Source of the DNA: Thermotogaceae bacterium
GTDB taxonomy: Bacteria > Thermotogota > Thermotogae > B21-G9 > HyVt-16
Assembly: GCA_029981435.1 (NCBI GenBank)
Contig: JARRBB010000010.1
Coordinates: forward strand, 1 to 41,130
Length of the DNA: 41,130 bases
Direction: 5' to 3'
Of this stretch, positions 8,463 to 15,862 are shown in pieces. Under the pieces are notes generated by a model, which ran no database searches, was not told where the DNA came from, and saw only the letters and a program-made list of their open reading frames with translations. How positions within the stretch are numbered: the stretch's first letter is position 1; each line of letters begins with the position of its first letter. The position numbers and the translations under genes were made by a program.

Positions 8463-10127
8463 CTAAATTATCGTTCTTTCCCTGTACTCACCAAACACTT
8501 CTCTTAGTGCGTCAGATATCTCACCAACTGTTGCGTAATTTCTTACAGCATCTATTATTGGGTACATTATATTTTCAGATGTTTTTGCAACTTCCTTCAA
8601 TCTTTCAATGCTCATCCTCACTTTTTTCTCATCTCTTCTCTTTCTCAAATCTTTCAACCTTCGCTTTTGTTTTTCTTCAAGCTCAGGATCTACTTTTAAA
8701 ATGTTTTCAGGGATATAGTAATCATCGCTCTCAAATTTATTCACTCCAACAATCACAAGTGAGTTTTCTTCCACCATTTTCTGTTGACTGTACGAGCTTT
8801 CAGATATTTCACTCTGGATATAACCACTTTCTATTGCTGATATAGTTCCACCCATAGAGTCTATTTTATCTATGTATTCTTTTGCCTTGTTTTCTATTTC
8901 AGCCGTTAATTTTTCGACAAAGTAAGAACCTGCAAGGGGATCGATCGTGTCAGCTACACCTGATTCGTATGCGATTATCTGTTGGGTTCTCAAAGCGATT
9001 GTAACGGATTCCTCTGTTGGAAGAGATATAGCTTCATCATAAGAATTTGTATGCAATGACTGAGTCCCACCAAGAACAGCTGCCAGCGCCTGTAATGCTA
9101 CTCTTACAATGTTGTTCATAGGTTGTTGAGCAGTCAGAGTGGAACCACCTGTTTGAGTGTGAAATCTAAGTTTCAGGGCATTTTCAGTGGATACCTTGAA
9201 CCTTTCCTTCATTATTTTTGCCCACAGTCTTCTTGCAGCTCTGAACTTTGCTATTTCTTCAAAGAAATTGTTATGAGCGGCAAAAAAGAAAGAAAGTCTT
9301 GTACCAAAAACATTGGGATCAAGTCCCGCAGATATAGCTGCTTCAACGTATGCTATAGCATCTGCAAGTGTGAATGCTACTTCCTGAACAGCATTCGCCC
9401 CTGCCTCTCTTATGTGATAACCACTGATACTTATGGGATTGAACAACGGCATGTTCTTTGAGCAGTAATCAAAAATATCGGTTATTATTCTCATCGATGG
9501 TTTTGGAGGGTAAATATACGTACCTCTTGCTATGTATTCTTTAAGTATGTCGTTCTGAATGGTACCACGAAGTTTATCCGGTGATACACCCTGCTTTTCG
9601 GCGACTACCACATACATGGCAAGAATTATCGCAGCTGTTGAATTGATCGTCATTGAAGTGCTCACTTTATCCAAAGGAATATCTTTGAAAAGAACTTCCA
9701 TATCTTCAATACTGTCTATGGCTACACCTACACGTCCAACTTCACCTTCGGAAAGTGGATGATCAGAGTCGTAACCAATCTGTGTCGGAAGATCGAAAGC
9801 AACAGAAAGTCCAGTTTGTCCCTGTGACAAAAGATATCTGTACCTTTCGTTTGATTCTTCAGCTGTACCAAAACCAGCGTATTGTCTCATAGTCCAGAGC
9901 CTTCCCCTGTACATCGTCGGCTGAATACCACGGGTGAACGGATAAGAACCTGGAAAACCAAGTTCTTTCAAGTAATCAAATCCTTCCAGATCTTCAGGTG
10001 TGTAGAATCTCTTTATTTCTATCCCTGAAAGAGTTTCAAACTTTTCTTTTCTTTCAGGATACTTTTTCAAAACAGGATTCAATTTTTCTGCTTCCCACTT
10101 TTTCAATTCTTCAGATATTTTGCCCAT
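8463..10127 (-). CDS. mcmA1: Methylmalonyl-CoA mutase, large (catalytic) subunit
   Basis: 554 residues, the length of the catalytic TIM-barrel chain of two-subunit methylmalonyl-CoA mutases, which interconvert succinyl-CoA and (R)-methylmalonyl-CoA. The C-terminal B12-binding domain of the fused enzyme is absent and must be a separate protein; it is not in this window. Mapping onto the Propionibacterium enzyme, Tyr89 corresponds to Tyr83 (RQYAGF), Thr195/Gln197 to Thr189/Gln191, Arg207 to Arg201 and His244 to His238. Isobutyryl-CoA mutases carry Phe and Gln at the Tyr89 and Arg207 positions, so the residues seen favour methylmalonyl-CoA as substrate. It is followed closely by pspC and the liaF-like gene. 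Confidence 0.92.
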   Translation of the reverse strand: MGKISEELKKWEAEKLNPVLKKYPERKEKFETLSGIEIKRFYTPEDLEGFDYLKELGFPGSYPFTRGIQPTMYRGRLWTMRQYAGFGTAEESNERYRYLLSQGQTGLSVAFDLPTQIGYDSDHPLSEGEVGRVGVAIDSIEDMEVLFKDIPLDKVSTSMTINSTAAIILAMYVVVAEKQGVSPDKLRGTIQNDILKEYIARGTYIYPPKPSMRIITDIFDYCSKNMPLFNPISISGYHIREAGANAVQEVAFTLADAIAYVEAAISAGLDPNVFGTRLSFFFAAHNNFFEEIAKFRAARRLWAKIMKERFKVSTENALKLRFHTQTGGSTLTAQQPMNNIVRVALQALAAVLGGTQSLHTNSYDEAISLPTEESVTIALRTQQIIAYESGVADTIDPLAGSYFVEKLTAEIENKAKEYIDKIDSMGGTISAIESGYIQSEISESSYSQQKMVEENSLVIVGVNKFESDDYYIPENILKVDPELEEKQKRRLKDLRKRRDEKKVRMSIERLKEVAKTSENIMYPIIDAVRNYATVGEISDALREVFGEYRERTII

Positions 10128-10162
10128 TGTATTTCCCCCTATTTTTTATTTTAATCATTATT

Positions 10163-10168
10163 ATTATA
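10163..10168 (-). promoter_or_regulatory. Candidate -10 element for mcmA1
   Basis: A perfect TATAAT on the minus strand, 36 bases before the mcmA1 ATG. No convincing -35 element is visible, and the upstream bases form the terminator of the preceding small-gene pair. Confidence 0.4.
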
Positions 10169-10174
10169 CCCCTG

Positions 10175-10198
10175 AAAAAAGAGGGGATGAGCCCCTCT
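10175..10198 (-). terminator. Rho-independent terminator after the small-protein pair
   Basis: On the minus strand a seven-pair stem (AGAGGGG/CCCCTCT) with a five-base loop is followed by a T tract that overlaps the stem end. It separates the two small genes from mcmA1. Confidence 0.8.
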
Positions 10199-10227
10199 GA
10201 GGAAAGGTCAATTTATTATCAGATTTA

Positions 10228-10410
10228 TTAGAAGAGTCTAAAAGGATCCATACCCGATTTTAAAGAAAGCCTTATCGATTCGTTTCTCATTTTTTGAATT
10301 GCAGAGTCGATATCTCTGTAGGAAACCAAATTTCTATTATCTTTCTTTTTTTCTATTTTCTCGAGATTGAAAATATTTACAAACACCTTGAGTACTGATT
10401 CCATAAACAT
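10228..10410 (-). CDS. Small protein, paralog of its upstream neighbour
   Basis: 60 residues, not recognised. ATG 10410 is preceded by AAGGGGG at seven bases. The last 28 residues align without a gap to the last 28 of the neighbour (10423-10620). The shared pattern is IxxxIQKhRxE, then a Ser and a Gly, ending in Arg plus two hydrophobic residues. The N-terminal stretch VLKVFVNIFNL also matches ILKLKLNFFEL in the neighbour. There is no signal peptide, cysteine pair or DNA-binding motif. It lies 12 bases downstream of its paralog and shares a promoter and terminator with it. Function unknown; a short helical protein is likely. Confidence 0.65.
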   Translation of the reverse strand: MFMESVLKVFVNIFNLEKIEKKKDNRNLVSYRDIDSAIQKMRNESIRLSLKSGMDPFRLF

Positions 10411-10422
10411 ACAGATTCCCCC

Positions 10423-10620
10423 TTAAATTATCCTCAAAAAGTTCGCTCCTATGAGACAACTTTTCAACATCTGTTCATCTCGGACTTTTTGGATCTCCTT
10501 TTCAATGTTTTTCAAAGATTTGCTGAACTTGATCGAAGAAACCATATCGTATCCCTCCAATTCTTTTTGTAATTTTGAAAAGTTCAACTCAAAAAAATTC
10601 AGTTTTAGTTTCAAAATCAT
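10423..10620 (-). CDS. Small protein, paralog of its downstream neighbour
   Basis: 65 residues from ATG 10620, which lies eight bases downstream of an AGGGGG site. A GTG at 10629 overlaps the site itself and is less likely. The first gene behind a consensus-like promoter (10667-10695). The sequence has an N-terminal ILKLKLNFFELNF segment, a Ser/Lys-rich middle and the C-terminal IEKEIQKVRDEQM block shared with the next gene. I do not recognise the family. The tandem duplication, two proper ribosome binding sites, promoter and terminator together argue that these are real genes. Confidence 0.65.
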   Translation of the reverse strand: MILKLKLNFFELNFSKLQKELEGYDMVSSIKFSKSLKNIEKEIQKVRDEQMLKSCLIGANFLRII

Positions 10621-10666
10621 CAAAATCACCCCCTAAAATTTTAAATTTTTTCTCCATTCGCTTAAT

Positions 10667-10695
10667 ATAATAGAACATTTTATAAAAAATGTCAA
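10667..10695 (-). promoter_or_regulatory. Sigma-70-type promoter for the small-protein pair
   Basis: TTGACA, 17 bases, then TATTAT on the minus strand. The -35 is perfect and the -10 matches at five of six positions. It lies about 47 bases upstream of the first small gene. Confidence 0.8.
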
Positions 10696-10744
10696 GTATC
10701 TTATTAAAAAAATCAAATAAATACTGAAAAAACAGAAATTCATG

Positions 10745-11031
10745 CTAAAAAAATGATAAAATAAAAAATTCGTGGATATTATCCACGAATTTTAAAAGAG
10801 TTTCCTCTTCCATTCCATCGTCCGAGAATGGTCCACAGGCGTTAATTCGGACGCTCCCCACCATATTTGTTCTAAAACATAATTTACCATCACTGTCTTG
10901 CCAGCTTGGTTTTCTACGAATGTATATCCCCATACGAGGATATTTGGCTTGTTTTTTGAAGAAGTTCTTGAAAGTACACTCTAAATCTTCGAGTGATTTG
11001 GGTAAATACGAAATTTGTAAGTTGGAAGCAT
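10745..11031 (-). pseudogene. Decayed IS605-type TnpB/OrfB remnant
   Basis: The fragment begins with MLPTYKFRIYPNHSK, the typical TnpB N-terminus, and hits a stop after 16 codons. A shifted frame continues with FKNFFKKQAKYPR, a typical TnpB segment. It then jumps directly to a C-terminal-like part (KPSWQDSDGK, RTNMVGSVRINACG) and ends in a hydrophobic tail. An intact TnpB is about 370-400 residues, so most of the RuvC-like core is deleted. The C-terminal DNA (GACGATGGAATGGAAG) resembles the TnpB end at the right edge of this window. No intact transposase or clear ends remain. Confidence 0.75.
10765..10793. repeat. 14-bp near-perfect palindrome in the TnpB tail
   Basis: Two 14-base arms (10765-10778 and 10780-10793) with a single central T form a perfect inverted repeat around CGTGGATA/TATCCACG. 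T- and A-rich flanks on the minus strand would let it act as a terminator. It lies where an IS605-family right-end hairpin would be, but a simple terminator explains it equally well. Confidence 0.7.
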
Positions 11032-11102
11032 TTTTTCACTTTCAATGAATATATATGATTTACTTACAGAAGATGGAGTCTTCTTTGCAAAAAATGATAA
11101 AA

Positions 11103-11127
11103 AATCCCGTCCAATCTGGACGGGATT
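11103..11127 (-). terminator. Rho-independent terminator of tRNA-Ala
   Basis: An 11-bp perfect stem (AATCCCGTCCA and its complement) with a 3-base loop starts six bases after the tRNA 3' end and is followed by TTTTT and further T-rich DNA on the minus strand. Confidence 0.88.
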
Positions 11128-11132
11128 GAAGT

Positions 11133-11208
11133 TGGTGGAGTCGATGGGATTTGAACCCACGACCTCTACCGTGCGAAGGTAGCGCGCTCCCAACTGCGCT
11201 ACGACCCC
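11133..11208 (-). tRNA. tRNA-Ala (anticodon CGC)
   Basis: 76 bases with encoded CCA. The acceptor stem GGGGTCG pairs with CGACTCC (one G-T pair). The D arm is GCGC/GCGC, the anticodon stem CTACC/GGTAG encloses loop TTCGCAC, and the T arm is GTGGG-TTCAAAT-CCCAT. Anticodon CGC reads the alanine codon GCG. It stands alone between the sugar operon and the TnpB remnant, with its own extended -10 and terminator. Confidence 0.95.
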
Positions 11209-11222
11209 ACTGAGCAGGATAT

Positions 11223-11231
11223 ATTATACCA
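11223..11231 (-). promoter_or_regulatory. Extended -10 promoter for tRNA-Ala
   Basis: TGGTATAAT on the minus strand ends 14 bases before the tRNA 5' end and contains the stop codon of the preceding dehydrogenase gene (ATG GTA TAA). No clear -35 element. Confidence 0.55.
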
Positions 11232-12201
11232 TTTCTATTTCAACTTTTCCACCTTTTTCTAACGATTTGTAAGCTGCTTCGACAACCTCCGTTGCTCGCA
11301 ACCCATCTTCTCCACTGGTGAAAGGTGTTCTTTTCTCAATATAAGCATCTATGAAATCTTTCAACATCAATTCATCTCCATCATCACTGACGTAGAAGTT
11401 CGATATTCTCTCACTTTCATTACTATAAACAAATCCAGCTGAGTTGAAAACATCAACCTCGAGAACCTCTTTCGTACCAACGATCCTCAAAGTTACATCA
11501 CCCCATGTCGGAAAAGAAACGGGTCTGTTCCAACTACAATCGAGACTTACAGGAATACCGTCAAGTTCGAGCATCAAAACAGCTGTATCTTCTACTTCTA
11601 TGTCTTTATGTATCTGATTCGCTCTGAAGGTTGTTACATTTTTAAATTCCTTACCTGTTAACCATCTCAATATATCCACAACGTGCACAACATGATCCAT
11701 TATCGCACCGCCACCGGAAAGTTCTTTTTCCAGAAACCAGCCGGGAGGCATTTTACCACGATTTGTTGCTGCAATCATGTATATTTCACCCAATTCTCCA
11801 TTATCGATCTTTCTTTTCAACTCTTTAATCGTTGGAGTGTACCTGACTGGAAAAGCAGTTCCAAGTACTGTTCCTTTTTCTTTACAAATTTCAACCATTT
11901 TTTTTGCGTCATCTGCATTCGTTGAAAGAGGTTTTTCACATAAAATTGCTCCTACTTTACCTGCAAGACTTTCAACATCTTTCAAATGATTTCTATTTTC
12001 AGACGTTATTACAACAACATCACATTTTTCAATTTCGGAAAACGGAACGAAGTTTATTCCAAGCGCTCTGGCAAAATTTTTTCCTCTCTCTTCGTCGGGG
12101 TCGTACAATCCAATAAACTCAACATTTTCGAGTTTCTTCAGTATGTTCGCATAGCTGTATGCGTGAACATGCGCAGCTGATAGCATACCAATCTTAATCA
12201 T
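11224..12201 (-). CDS. Gfo/Idh/MocA-family NAD(P)-dependent oxidoreductase
   Basis: 325 residues with an N-terminal Rossmann fold and a C-terminal alpha/beta domain. The family EKP signature (ILCEKPLS, about residue 93) is present, as is the GGGAIMDHVVHVVDILRWLTG helix with the conserved catalytic-region histidines. The dinucleotide loop is atypical (IGMLSAAHVHAYSY in place of GxGxxG), a variant seen in some members. The last gene of a three-gene sugar operon, six bases after the paralogous dehydrogenase. It probably oxidises or reduces a sugar, inositol or keto-sugar hydroxyl; the substrate cannot be read from sequence. Its stop lies inside the tRNA-Ala promoter. Confidence 0.88.
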   Translation of the reverse strand: MIKIGMLSAAHVHAYSYANILKKLENVEFIGLYDPDEERGKNFARALGINFVPFSEIEKCDVVVITSENRNHLKDVESLAGKVGAILCEKPLSTNADDAKKMVEICKEKGTVLGTAFPVRYTPTIKELKRKIDNGELGEIYMIAATNRGKMPPGWFLEKELSGGGAIMDHVVHVVDILRWLTGKEFKNVTTFRANQIHKDIEVEDTAVLMLELDGIPVSLDCSWNRPVSFPTWGDVTLRIVGTKEVLEVDVFNSAGFVYSNESERISNFYVSDDGDELMLKDFIDAYIEKRTPFTSGEDGLRATEVVEAAYKSLEKGGKVEIEMV

Positions 12202-12207
12202 TTCACA

Positions 12208-13176
12208 TCACCCCTCTACGTTGCTTATTGTTTCGCCACTTTTGGCAGATTCAATAGCTTTAAGTGCCAACTTGAGGCTTCTTATCCCGTCTTCTGGTTT
12301 GATTGGAACAGGCCTTTCTTCTTCAACAGCGTTCAAAAAATCTTTCATCATCATTTTGTAAGGATTTATAAACGTTGGATGTAATAATTTTATGCCATCC
12401 CGATAAGAAACTATGGTATGATTTTTCAAAGAATCAAAAGAGATAGTGTTTTTAGTTCCAACAACCTCGTAAGAATATTTGAAAGGTGCCGCTGTTGGAT
12501 AAGACCAGCCACCTTCTATATGAGCAACTGCACCGTTTTTGAATTTCATAACTACTATACAGTGATCCGTTTCTATATTCTCACTAAACGAATTGGAAAC
12601 AGCTCTGATACTATCGACAGGTCCAAGCATCCATGCCCAGAAATCTATATCGTGTATCGCAAGGTCAAGTATCACTCCGCCACTCAAAGAAAATTTTCTG
12701 AACCAATCCGCCCATTGAGGTATTGAACCAACCCTTGCGGATCTTATCATGGATATTTCACCGAGAGTTCCCTTCAAATATTCCTCTTTCAATTTAAAAA
12801 ACTCCGGGAAATATCTCACAACATGTCCTACCATGAACGGAACAGTTTTTTTTGAAAGTTTTTCTTCAAGCCAGATAGCATCTTCCAGATTTCTAAAAAC
12901 AGGCTTTTCTGCAAATATTGCTTTTTCAAGTTCGATGAGTCTTTCGTAATATTCTTTTCTTTCTGTCGGTGGAATTGCCAAAACAACCACATCACTTTCT
13001 TTGAATAATTCATCAGCTGTTTTAAAAACTTTCCCACCAAATCTTTTGGAAAGCTTCTCTGATTTTTCAGTTATCAAATCGTAAAAGCCAACAAGTTTGG
13101 CATTATCAAGCTCAACTATCGAGGCGGCATGAGTGGTTCCCATGAAACCAGCTCCAACTATTCCAACCCTTAACAC
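12208..13176 (-). CDS. Gfo/Idh/MocA-family NAD(P)-dependent oxidoreductase
   Basis: 322 residues from a GTG start with AAGGGGGT six bases upstream. The Rossmann motif VGIVGAGFMGTTHA (GxGxxG), AIFAEKPVF (EKP) and GGVILDLAIHDIDFWAWMLG place it in the inositol 2-dehydrogenase-like family. It is distinct in sequence from the following dehydrogenase; having two family members with one TIM-barrel isomerase suggests a multi-step oxidation/epimerisation or oxidation-reduction route on one sugar. The gap to the isomerase gene is 48 bases with no terminator. Confidence 0.9.
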   Translation of the reverse strand: MLRVGIVGAGFMGTTHAASIVELDNAKLVGFYDLITEKSEKLSKRFGGKVFKTADELFKESDVVVLAIPPTERKEYYERLIELEKAIFAEKPVFRNLEDAIWLEEKLSKKTVPFMVGHVVRYFPEFFKLKEEYLKGTLGEISMIRSARVGSIPQWADWFRKFSLSGGVILDLAIHDIDFWAWMLGPVDSIRAVSNSFSENIETDHCIVVMKFKNGAVAHIEGGWSYPTAAPFKYSYEVVGTKNTISFDSLKNHTIVSYRDGIKLLHPTFINPYKMMMKDFLNAVEEERPVPIKPEDGIRSLKLALKAIESAKSGETISNVEG

Positions 13177-13224
13177 TTTTTTACCCCCTTTTCGTTTGAG
13201 ATTTTACAAACTGGAGATATTTTA

Positions 13225-14073
13225 TTAACTGATCATAATGGCATTTTTCAATAACTGAACACTTGCAAGTATTCCTTCATCATAAGGTGCTTTGCCTTCA
13301 AATTCTATGGAAAGATATCCTTTGAATCCGTGTTCTTTCAGTGATCTTATTATTCTGACATAGTCAGGATTCAGTCCATAGTCGTAGAATATACCTCCAC
13401 CAAAATACGTTTTCGCATGCACCATAACTGTGTATGGCATTAACGCTTCTAACTGCTCATAAGTGTTCTCCCTGAAGTTCCCACAGTCAAGTATAACTCT
13501 GAACCACTCATCGTTGACTCCATTCAGTATTTGCAACACTCCTTGTGCTGAATACGTCAATCCCCAGTGGTTTTCTATCGCAAGTATTATTCCATGTTTT
13601 TTTGCTTCCTTTAAACATTCCTTGAATGCCTGTACGTTCCATTCTATACCCTGCTCGTAACTGTAACCTTCAAGTGGAGGTTCTTTTCCTTCTAAAGCCA
13701 TGAGTTCTTTGAAATCGGTTATCGTACCCCAACGCCCTCCAAATACTCTAACTATTGAAGCACCAAGCTTACTCGCTATCTTTATCCAACTTTTCACCTT
13801 TTCTATTTCTTCCTTTCTCTTATTCTCATCAGGTGTTACGAAGTTGTTGTGTACTGATATTGCATAGATATCGAGAGAATGTTCTATTGCGAGTCTTTTC
13901 AGTTTGTAGATGTAATCATCATCTGTTGATTCGAACTGAACTGCAAGCAATTCAAGCCCGTCAAGTCCAAATTGATAGGCGAGTGGGAAAATGTCCACCA
14001 GTTTCATCTGACTTTCTGCCGGATTATCAAAATCCAATCTTTTGAAAGAGTATGAAGAACTTCCTATTCTCAT
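13225..14073 (-). CDS. Sugar phosphate isomerase/epimerase (xylose isomerase-like TIM barrel)
   Basis: 282 residues, AP-endonuclease-2/xylose-isomerase-like superfamily (IolE, IolI, tagatose epimerase relatives). Four putative metal ligands sit at the ends of barrel strands: Glu167 (AIENHWG), Asp196 (ILDCGNF), His219 (MVHAKT) and Glu257 (SIEFEG). The first gene of the operon with the two dehydrogenases; ATG is preceded by GAGGGGG. It probably isomerises or epimerises a keto-sugar or inositol derivative. No transporter or regulator gene is next to it, so the substrate is open. Confidence 0.88.
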   Translation of the reverse strand: MRIGSSSYSFKRLDFDNPAESQMKLVDIFPLAYQFGLDGLELLAVQFESTDDDYIYKLKRLAIEHSLDIYAISVHNNFVTPDENKRKEEIEKVKSWIKIASKLGASIVRVFGGRWGTITDFKELMALEGKEPPLEGYSYEQGIEWNVQAFKECLKEAKKHGIILAIENHWGLTYSAQGVLQILNGVNDEWFRVILDCGNFRENTYEQLEALMPYTVMVHAKTYFGGGIFYDYGLNPDYVRIIRSLKEHGFKGYLSIEFEGKAPYDEGILASVQLLKNAIMIS

Positions 14074-14219
14074 TTTTCAATACCCCCTCTTGTTTAATTA
14101 ATTTGATTAAAGTATTGAAATTTATTGAAAATGTTATTATCCTTAAAGATGCTTCGAATGGTTCCTACGGATATAATATAACATAATATAACATAAATTA
14201 TCAAGGAAGGAGTGAAAAA
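14074..14219. promoter_or_regulatory. Divergent control region, sugar operon / aroQ
   Basis: 146 bases between divergent genes. Toward aroQ there is TATAAT at 14172-14177 inside a 10-bp tandem repeat (ATAATATAAC at 14173-14182 and 14183-14192). Toward the sugar operon, TATTGAAA-type direct repeats lie around 14113-14130, and a TTTAAT/ATTAAA inverted repeat with a 7-base spacer lies around 14096-14114; either could be an operator. No strong -35 hexamers are visible. Confidence 0.4.
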
Positions 14220-14654
14220 ATGAAATTTGCTGTTATAAACGGCCCAAATCTTAATATGTTGGGAATCAGAGATAAAAATGTTTATGGTTCTAAAAGCTAT
14301 TATGATCTTATGAATCTTATAAACAACTGGGCTTCAGAAAAAGGTGTAGAACTTATAACATTTCAGAGTAATCATGAAGGTGAAATAATAGATTTTCTTC
14401 AAAGGGAGCATTTCGATGGTTTAGTGATAAATCCCGGCGCATTAACACACTACAGTTATTCTCTGAGAGATGCACTTGAAATTCTTAAAATCCCTAAGGT
14501 TGAAGTGCACATATCGAATATTCATAAAAGAGAAGAATTCAGAAGGAAAAGTGTCACAGCAGAAGTTTGTGATGGACAGATTACAGGACTTGGAATAGTA
14601 GGATACGTACTTGCACTTGAATATCTTTACCAAAAAGTCCTTGAAAACAATTGA
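14220..14654 (+). CDS. aroQ: 3-Dehydroquinate dehydratase, type II
   Basis: 144 residues, the size of the dodecameric type II enzyme that converts 3-dehydroquinate to 3-dehydroshikimate in aromatic amino acid synthesis. INGPNLNMLG opens the protein, NVYG supplies the catalytic tyrosine, INPGALTHYSYSLRDAL and VEVHISNIHKREEFR (catalytic His and substrate-binding Arg) follow. ATG has AAGGAAGGAG eight bases upstream. It stands apart from other shikimate genes. Its 3' end overlaps the convergent phospholipase-like gene by 28 bases. Confidence 0.95.
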   Translation: MKFAVINGPNLNMLGIRDKNVYGSKSYYDLMNLINNWASEKGVELITFQSNHEGEIIDFLQREHFDGLVINPGALTHYSYSLRDALEILKIPKVEVHISNIHKREEFRRKSVTAEVCDGQITGLGIVGYVLALEYLYQKVLENN

Positions 14655-15382
14655 TCCTTGAGTTTTTGTGCTCTGATGGTTGCTTCATCGAGTATTTCAA
14701 AAAAAGTCTTATTTTGATAGAAATTCCCTTTTAGATTCAGGGGGTCTGGAAAGTTTTTGTCATCGACAACAGGATGAATCATAAATGTGTAATCGAATTT
14801 GTTGAAAGTTAACCATTTAACAAGGTACACAATAAACATTTTTAACCTAAGAGGGTCGTGGAAGAACTTTAGAATTCTCATCATGGACCTGTAACTTTTC
14901 TCAACTTCTTCTTTGCTTATTTCAATTTCAAAAACATCTCTAAGTGTTTCAACATAAAGTTCACTGACCTGTTCTAAGGTGTCTTTCTCTATCTCAAGAT
15001 GCTTTACAAAATTATAACCCCAACCTTTCTTTAAAACCTTTTCCAGAAGTATTGTGTCCAGAATAAACTCGAATTTTGTATGTTCAGCCGGAGTGTGTGT
15101 ACGATAGTTTATATAAGGATGCGCAATATCATCCAAAGTAGTGTGGCACATATACCCAATGGAATAAAGTTTTTGGATCTCAGTTCTCGAATTTTTCACT
15201 AAATGTTGTAAAAAAACTTCAGATGACCTTTCATGAAGTATTCTTCCATATTTCGAATATTTATAGAAAAATATGTCCGCACCTTGACATCCTACAAGAA
15301 AAGCAGCTGAAGCTTGTGAAAGAGAAAGGTTCAAAACTTTCATTCCATGTATTGAGTGAGTTATAAAATTCGGCATGTCCAA
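14627..15382 (-). CDS. Zinc-dependent phospholipase C-like protein
   Basis: 251 residues from TTG 15382, or 249 from the ATG two codons later; AAGGAAG lies upstream of both. The pattern of His and Asp residues (MPNFITHSIHG, GCQGADIFF, GYMCHTTLDDIAHPYI, HTKFEFILD) matches the zinc-dependent phospholipase C / S1-P1 nuclease-like helical fold. There, these residues bind a trinuclear zinc site. There is no signal peptide, so unlike secreted bacterial phospholipases it should be cytoplasmic. It is annotated widely as 'zinc dependent phospholipase C family', but the substrate is unknown. It overlaps aroQ tail to tail. Confidence 0.75.
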   Translation of the reverse strand: MDMPNFITHSIHGMKVLNLSLSQASAAFLVGCQGADIFFYKYSKYGRILHERSSEVFLQHLVKNSRTEIQKLYSIGYMCHTTLDDIAHPYINYRTHTPAEHTKFEFILDTILLEKVLKKGWGYNFVKHLEIEKDTLEQVSELYVETLRDVFEIEISKEEVEKSYRSMMRILKFFHDPLRLKMFIVYLVKWLTFNKFDYTFMIHPVVDDKNFPDPLNLKGNFYQNKTFFEILDEATIRAQKLKDQLFSRTFW

Positions 15383-15460
15383 ATTTCACTTCCTTAATTT
15401 AAGTTAGTTTTCATAGATATGTTTTAAAAAAGTTAAATAGTTGACAAAAAAGTAAAAAAG

Positions 15461-15498
15461 TGATAAAATAAAAAACAAGGGGTGTTATCACACCCCTT
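15461..15498 (-). terminator. Rho-independent terminator of tRNA(CAU)
   Basis: A 9-bp stem (AAGGGGTGT with its complement, loop of four) starts two bases after the tRNA 3' end. On the minus strand it is followed by GTTTTTTATTTTATC. Confidence 0.88.
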
Positions 15499-15500
15499 TA

Positions 15501-15576
15501 TGGTGGGCTCAGGTGGACTTGAACCACCGGCCGCCCGGTTATGAGCCGGGAGCTCTACCAACTGAGCTATGAGCCC
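15501..15576 (-). tRNA. tRNA with anticodon CAT (elongator Met or lysidine Ile2)
   Basis: 76 bases with encoded CCA. The acceptor GGGCTCA/TGAGCCC is fully paired, so it is not the initiator (no 1-72 mismatch). The anticodon stem CCCGG/CCGGG encloses CTCATAA. Anticodon CAU could be elongator methionine or isoleucine-2 after lysidine modification. The CTCATAACCG anticodon arm resembles Ile2 tRNAs I know from Firmicutes, but I cannot settle this without comparison. Confidence 0.93.
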
Positions 15577-15588
15577 ACAGCATAAAGG

Positions 15589-15617
15589 ATTATATATCAA
15601 GATATTATTCTTGTCAA
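15589..15617 (-). promoter_or_regulatory. Perfect sigma-70-type promoter for tRNA(CAU)
   Basis: TTGACA, 17 bases, TATAAT on the minus strand, with the -10 ending 12 bases before the tRNA 5' end. Confidence 0.92.
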
Positions 15618-15685
15618 GAATTCTGTTTTGTAAATAGATTTAAAGTATTTGATTAATTTTTGGTATTTGGCAAGGAGTGATTCAG

Positions 15686-15862
15686 ATGAAGGCATCTTCC
15701 AATGTTAAAATCCAGGATCCGGTTAGAGTTCTGGTGAGCAGGTATCCTCGGCTAATAATCATAAAAGCGGCCTTTACTCTATTACATCTTGGAAAAGAGC
15801 TGAATTATTCGAACATGGAAAGTATGATTGTTACCATAATAAAAAAACAAAGAGGGGCTTGA
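15686..15862 (+). CDS. Small protein of 58 residues, unknown
   Basis: ATG 15686 has AAGGAG nine bases upstream; an in-frame GTG at 15677 abuts the site and is unlikely. The peptide is basic, with a hydrophobic middle (LIIIKAAFTLLHLG) that is too short and interrupted to be a sure membrane span. Its stop codon lies in the loop region of the shared terminator (15851-15871). No family recognised and no strong promoter upstream, so this is a plausible but unproven gene. Confidence 0.5.
   Translation: MKASSNVKIQDPVRVLVSRYPRLIIIKAAFTLLHLGKELNYSNMESMIVTIIKKQRGA

Noticed and set aside
10981-11193. 70-codon minus-strand frame crossing tRNA-Ala and the TnpB 5' end
   Set aside because: Its first part is translated tRNA and terminator; only the last 16 codons (TnpB start) are meaningful.
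14074-14219. Riboswitch upstream of aroQ
   Set aside because: The leader from the likely -10 to the start is under 45 bases and shows no aptamer-like structure.
15501-15576. Initiator tRNA-Met
   Set aside because: The 1-72 pair is a normal G-C and the anticodon stem lacks the three consecutive initiator G-C pairs.
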